64,000 nucleotides of DNA. It comes from Martelella sp. AD-3 (GTDB taxonomy: Bacteria > Pseudomonadota > Alphaproteobacteria > Rhizobiales > Rhizobiaceae). Positions 60,523-64,000 of the stretch are shown one piece after another. Under the pieces are notes generated by a model that worked only from the letters and a program-made list of their open reading frames with translations, had not been told where the DNA came from and did not search any database. Both the position numbers and the translations under genes were made by a program. Where the stretch lies: the NCBI RefSeq assembly GCF_001578105.1, contig NZ_CP014277.1, forward strand, positions 1 to 64,000. Direction: 5' to 3'. Position 1 is the stretch's first letter; every line of letters starts with the position of its first letter.

Positions 60523-61569
60523 ATGAAGCTGCAGATGATCGGTTCCATGCAACACATCAAAAAAGGGTTTCGACCCAGTTTGATCAGCGTCCTTTTGGCG
60601 GGCGTGATCGCGTCCGGATGTGTGACGAAGACGTTGGAGCTTGATGACCGAGGCAACATTCCGATCCCCCAAAAGACAATGGCGCAAATGCGGGAGATGG
60701 GCATGGAGCCCGCTGATCCGGTGCTGGTTCGCATCTTCAAACAGGAGAGCGAACTGGAGGTTTGGAAGCGAGATTCATCAGGCAAGTATGCACTGATGAA
60801 AACTTATCCGATGTGCCGGTGGTCGGGCGTTTTGGGTCCGAAAAAAGTCGAGGGCGACCGCCAGGCGCCTGAAGGTTTCTACACAGTCGGTTCCGGCGGG
60901 CTGAACCCGAGGTCCCAATACTACCTTTCCTTCGATCTCGGCTACCCGAATCGGCTGGAGCGCGCAAAGGGCTATACCGGATCGGCCCTAATGGTTCATG
61001 GAGCATGTTCTTCCTCGGGTTGTTTTGCTATTTCCGACGAGCATGTCGCGGAAGTCTACGCCCTTGTCCGGGATGCCTTGCGTGGCGGGCAACAGGCTGT
61101 CCAGGTCCAGTCTTATCCGTTTCGGATGACGCCAGAAAACCTTGCCGCGCACCGCGAAAATCCCAATTTTGACTTCTGGATGGACCTAAAGACAGGTTAT
61201 GATCGCTTTGAAGTGTTGCGCCAGCCTCCCCGCTTTCAATTCTGCGAGGGACGCTACAGGTTTGGCGAACCCGTCAACGGCAATATGCCCGCCGATCCGC
61301 TTGGACAATGTCCGGCCTTTGAACCGGAGATCCAGCAAGTGGTCGAGAGGTCGGTGGGGGATCTTGAGAAAATGAAAGACCTGCTCAGCGATGGCCAGAA
61401 TGTCGGCCTTGCTTATTCGGATGGGGGAATGAATCCGATCTTCCGAAAAATACTGGCCAAGAAGGGCCCGCAATATTTGTCGGAAATCACTTCATCGACT
61501 TCTGTACCCGTTAGTCGGCCGACAGCAGCGCTTGCCGATCCCTTCGGCGCCGGATCGAAGGCCCGCTAA
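60523..61569 (+). CDS. YafK-type L,D-transpeptidase-fold lipoprotein
   Basis: Protein of 348 aa of the YafK branch of the YkuD fold, more distant from its two neighbours. Lipobox at LLAGVIASGC. Core VLVRIFKQESELEVWKRD, GEFYTVG-type turn (PEGFYTVGSGGLNPRS), and catalytic MVHGACSSSGCFAI with His and Cys. In E. coli the YafK relative (DpaA) cuts the peptidoglycan-lipoprotein link, so hydrolysis rather than cross-linking is possible. The last 80 residues are a Pro/Ser-rich tail. Its stop overlaps that of the convergent DUF1624 gene. Confidence 0.85.
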   Translation: MKLQMIGSMQHIKKGFRPSLISVLLAGVIASGCVTKTLELDDRGNIPIPQKTMAQMREMGMEPADPVLVRIFKQESELEVWKRDSSGKYALMKTYPMCRWSGVLGPKKVEGDRQAPEGFYTVGSGGLNPRSQYYLSFDLGYPNRLERAKGYTGSALMVHGACSSSGCFAISDEHVAEVYALVRDALRGGQQAVQVQSYPFRMTPENLAAHRENPNFDFWMDLKTGYDRFEVLRQPPRFQFCEGRYRFGEPVNGNMPADPLGQCPAFEPEIQQVVERSVGDLEKMKDLLSDGQNVGLAYSDGGMNPIFRKILAKKGPQYLSEITSSTSVPVSRPTAALADPFGAGSKAR

Positions 61570-62279
61570 AATAGGCGCGACAGAGGAACGATGATCGCCA
61601 GCATCACGGGTTGGTGAAGCAGATAGATTGGCAGGCTGTGGCGGCCCAGCCAGCCGAGCCGTGCGAAGAAAGCGTTTTCCGCACCAGCACTGGCCATCTG
61701 GCTCTTATTGATGTCCACGACCTTGGCGAAGCTCATGCCAAGAAGTGTAATGCCTGCCCAGGGAAACACCGGAACGAAATCATTGCTGAGAGGTGGGTTG
61801 GCTGAAAGGCCGATCCAGGCTAGCCAGCGGGGATCGAAAGCAGACAGCGATAGGTACCAGGGAAGCACCATTATCGCCAGGCCGGCAAACAGGCTGGCCA
61901 AAGCCGGGAGCCTGAGAAACATCACCCCGAGGAGACTTGCGACCGCGATCGAATGCAGGATTCCAAAGTAAACAAATGCGTTGGGGAATGTGAACCATGT
62001 CACAACGCTTATCGCCAAGGCCGCGACAACAATGATGGCCAACCGGCGGAAAAACGTCCGAGCTCTCAACTCTGTGCCATGCGCCAGAACCAGACTCACT
62101 CCTGCAAGGAACATGAAGCTCCCGGCCAGCAAACGCCCGAATGCGAGCCACAGCGGATGGAAAGCCACGCCCGATACAAATCCCGTGAATTCCAGATCCC
62201 AGACGAAATGGAAAAGAACCACGCCGGCAATTGCCGTCCCTCGTGCTGCGTCAACGGCTAGCAATCTGTTTTTTCTCAT
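61566..62279 (-). CDS. DUF1624 (heparan-alpha-glucosaminide N-acetyltransferase-like) membrane protein
   Basis: Polytopic membrane protein of 237 aa with about seven to eight helices. The family signature RLLAVDAARGTAIAGVVLFH at the N-terminus, FMFLAGVSLVL, and the C-terminal LGWLGRHSLPIYLLHQPVML match DUF1624/HGSNAT-like acyltransferases. These may acetylate sugars of the envelope, but the bacterial substrate is not known. The ATG at 62279 is preferred over 62294. It lies beside the transpeptidases, so an envelope role is plausible. Confidence 0.82.
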   Translation of the reverse strand: MRKNRLLAVDAARGTAIAGVVLFHFVWDLEFTGFVSGVAFHPLWLAFGRLLAGSFMFLAGVSLVLAHGTELRARTFFRRLAIIVVAALAISVVTWFTFPNAFVYFGILHSIAVASLLGVMFLRLPALASLFAGLAIMVLPWYLSLSAFDPRWLAWIGLSANPPLSNDFVPVFPWAGITLLGMSFAKVVDINKSQMASAGAENAFFARLGWLGRHSLPIYLLHQPVMLAIIVPLSRLF

Positions 62280-62534
62280 GCTTTTCAACCTCACCTTGTT
62301 CGCCGACCGTCAAGCGACGGATATTTCTGAACTCTCTCGCTTCCGCAGTGCATACATGCCAGCCCCAAGAACATTGTTTTCAGCGCCTTTCAGAACGGAG
62401 TGTCCAGCCGTTGTCCTGCGGCTGCCAGCGGCCACAGGACCCTCTCCCCCCAGCGCCATCGAAGCCCAGCAGGCAATAAGCCACCCATTTCAACCAGCGG
62501 TGCCGCCGCATGGATGATAAACAATCCAAACGGA

Positions 62535-62975
62535 TTAATGATCCTTTTCGTCCTGCAAGTGACGGTGATCGGTCGCACAAAGCGAATGATCGCTCAACAC
62601 CTCAATAACTCGGCAATCTGCAATCTTGCCACCTGCGCACTGCACAACCATGCGATTGAGTTCAACTTTCAGCGAGGCGAGACGTGCGAGGCGTTTCTCT
62701 ATTTCCGCCAATTGAGCTTTGGCTATCGCATCGGCTGCTGCGCACGGCTGATCAGGATGGTCAGAGAGGCTGAGCAGATCGCGGATTGCGTCAAGCGTAA
62801 AACCAAGTTCACGCGCATGTCGGACGAAGGTTAGACGGTCAAGCGCCTTACGGCTGTAGAGCCTCTGGTTGCCAGCGCTGCGCTCAGCCGCCGGCAACAA
62901 GCCGATTTGCTCATAGTAGCGGATCGTTGGCACCTTGACCCCCGCCGCCTGCCCAAGTTTTCCAATGGTCAGCAT
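62535..62975 (-). CDS. MerR-family metal-responsive regulator (ZntR/CadR-like)
   Basis: Regulator of 146 aa. The N-terminal winged helix (TIGKLGQAAGVKVPTIRYYE) is followed by a long dimerisation helix (AIAKAQLAEIEKRLARLASL). The C-terminal metal loop has CAGGKIADCRVIEVL and extra Cys/His (CATDHRH), as in the Zn/Cd/Pb-sensing members. It faces the P-type ATPase gene with a MerR-type promoter between them and should activate that gene when metal binds. The start at 62975 follows the family norm. Confidence 0.9.
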   Translation of the reverse strand: MLTIGKLGQAAGVKVPTIRYYEQIGLLPAAERSAGNQRLYSRKALDRLTFVRHARELGFTLDAIRDLLSLSDHPDQPCAAADAIAKAQLAEIEKRLARLASLKVELNRMVVQCAGGKIADCRVIEVLSDHSLCATDHRHLQDEKDH

Positions 62976-62985
62976 AATTTTTCTC

Positions 62986-63015
62986 TTGAAGCTACAGTAG
63001 CTAGAGACATTAAAA
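62986..63015 (+). promoter_or_regulatory. MerR-type promoter of metal ATPase
   Basis: TTGAAG (62986-62991), a long spacer of 18-19 bp and TTAAAA/TAAAAG as -10. The spacer holds a perfect dyad AGCTAC-A-GTAGCT (62990-63002). The over-long spacer with a central dyad is the hallmark of MerR-controlled promoters, where the regulator untwists the DNA. Confidence 0.75.
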
Positions 63016-63069
63016 GGGGTGGCTGACGATATCAAGCCCGAGAAACCCCTGTTGAGCGAAGGAAAAAAT

Positions 63070-64000
63070 GTGTCGGAAACGGAAGCAAAAAAGGGAATCA
63101 GTTGCGACTGGACTGTATCTGGCATGGACTGCGGGTCTTGTGCGACGAAGGTCAAGGACGCCGTGGCAAGGCTGCCAGGAGTCACCGGCGTCGAGGTCGG
63201 CATTATGTCCGAACGCCTGCGCCTGACGCTGGACGAAGGTGAAACCGGCCGCGACAAGGTTGAAAGAACTGTTCGTGCGCTCGGTTACGGTATCGAACCG
63301 CGCGTCGCGACGGCGGTGCAGGACGAAGCTGTCGATCAGAGTGCAAGCTGTACCGGCCACTCCCAGGCCGGCGGCAAGGCAAAAGATCATTCCGGTCATG
63401 GCAGTCCCGGACACGTACATGACGATCCCGCAGATCGAGGCAAGCGGTGGTACCAGACGGCCAAGGGCAGACTGGTGATTTTTACCGCCTTGCTTCTCAT
63501 GATAGCCTGGGGAGTGGAACTGATTGTGCCAGAGGTGGGAAACTGGGCCTTTGTCGCCGCGTGTCTGATCGGAGTTACCCCCATTGCCCGCCGCGCGTTT
63601 GTCGCTTTGCGCGTGGGGCAGCCTTTCACCATCGAAAGCCTCATGACGGTTGCCGCTATCGGCGCACTGTTCATCAATGCGGCGGAAGAGGCGGCACTGG
63701 TTGTTTTCCTCTTTGCAGTGGGCGAAGTCCTGGAAGGCGTGGCGGCAGGCAAGGCGCGCGACGGGATACGGGCGCTTGCCAATCTCGTCCCGAAAACGGC
63801 GCTTCTGGAAATGGACGGCGTCACACGCGAAGTGCCGGCAGCAAGTCTTGCTATAGGACAGATCGTGCTCGTCCGTCCCGGCGATCGTATTCCGGCAGAC
63901 GGCGAGATCACAGAAGGCACCTCCGGGGTGGACGACAGTCCGGTAACTGGTGAAAGTGTGCCGGTGAACAAAGGTCCGGGCGATCCTGTATTTGCAGGAT
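63070..64000 (+). CDS. P1B-type heavy-metal ATPase (ZntA/CadA-like), partial
   Basis: Metal-exporting ATPase, first 310 codons; it runs off the window before the phosphorylation site. An N-terminal metal-binding domain carries GMDCGSCATKV (CxxC). A His-rich linker (GKAKDHSGHGSPGHVHDD) and membrane helices follow (VIFTALLLMIAWGVELIV; ESLMTVAAIGALFINAAEE), then the actuator domain with VRPGDRIPADGEI and DDSPVTGESVPV. A Zn/Cd/Pb substrate fits the ZntR-like regulator. GTG at 63070 with GAAGGA upstream is chosen; GTG 63019 is the other option. Confidence 0.9.
   Translation, partial: MSETEAKKGISCDWTVSGMDCGSCATKVKDAVARLPGVTGVEVGIMSERLRLTLDEGETGRDKVERTVRALGYGIEPRVATAVQDEAVDQSASCTGHSQAGGKAKDHSGHGSPGHVHDDPADRGKRWYQTAKGRLVIFTALLLMIAWGVELIVPEVGNWAFVAACLIGVTPIARRAFVALRVGQPFTIESLMTVAAIGALFINAAEEAALVVFLFAVGEVLEGVAAGKARDGIRALANLVPKTALLEMDGVTREVPAASLAIGQIVLVRPGDRIPADGEITEGTSGVDDSPVTGESVPVNKGPGDPVFAG

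Noticed and set aside
1..64000. CRISPR arrays, rRNA, tRNA genes
   Set aside because: I looked for regularly spaced repeats and for tRNA/rRNA signatures and saw none. The repeats present are IS copies, transposon ends and hairpins.

Overview
The window reads as part of a repABC-type plasmid or other secondary replicon of an alphaproteobacterium of the order Hyphomicrobiales (rhizobia and relatives). The case rests on the repA-repB-repC cassette with an antisense RNA gene in the repB-repC gap, DUF736 and DUF1403 proteins, a plasmid-borne ScpB, and the IS types present. I cannot name the species. Most of the window is mosaic, accessory DNA.

Layout. (1) 1-1510: an IS3-family element, copy A. (2) 1.6-15.1 kb: a plus-strand block built like the leading region of a conjugative plasmid. 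It holds an ArdC-type antirestriction protease-like protein, a large ParB-like protein, a DarB-like methyltransferase-helicase fusion, a Toprim primase-like protein and a DUF2493 (SLOG) protein, with a HigBA-like and a VapBC toxin-antitoxin pair between them. Several of these genes share a hairpin-plus-GAGAAAG leader with the ribosome site in or beside a second stem. (3) 15.1-18.1 kb: two DUF736-like genes, an L,D-transpeptidase lipoprotein and IS630 copy 1. (4) 18.1-22.7 kb: the repABC replication and partition cassette. (5) 22.8-33.6 kb: a HigBA pair whose toxin gene is split by a 10,054-bp Tn402/Tn5053-like transposon (tniA, tniB, tniR, 265-bp inverted ends, 6-bp target duplication). The transposon carries a complete phosphite uptake and oxidation operon, ptxABCDE, and IS630 copy 2. 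(6) 33.6-36.5 kb: tyrosine recombinase, DUF1403 and ScpB. (7) 36.8-47.1 kb: a defence-like accessory island with an AlbA_2 (Schlafen-type) protein, an unknown gene, a small RiPP-like locus (62-aa precursor candidate, ATP-grasp maturase, membrane protein), an AbiE toxin-antitoxin pair, and a two-gene operon of a UvrD-type helicase and an unknown 463-aa protein. (8) 47.3-48.8 kb: IS3 copy B, with a 9-bp direct repeat at its ends. (9) 49.9-64 kb: a respiratory and metal-homeostasis region with a caa3-type oxidase operon, STAS, CDF and ZIP genes, three more L,D-transpeptidases, a DUF1624 membrane protein, and a MerR regulator divergent from a P1B-type metal ATPase that runs off the end.

How it fits together. 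The ArdC/DarB-like block would protect incoming plasmid DNA, repABC would maintain it, and the toxin-antitoxin pairs would stabilise it. The ptx transposon lets the host use phosphite as a phosphorus source. The metal and respiration region looks like stress-tolerance cargo. Two directly repeated IS3 copies bracket the 1.5-47.3 kb segment that contains repABC, so that segment could have joined the 48-64 kb region as a cointegrate.

Several genes are broken by single changes: IS3 orfB copy A, the first HigB-like toxin, the membrane protein of the RiPP-like locus, and ctaG (amber codon). The first three are short indels, two of them in homopolymer runs, and could be sequencing errors.
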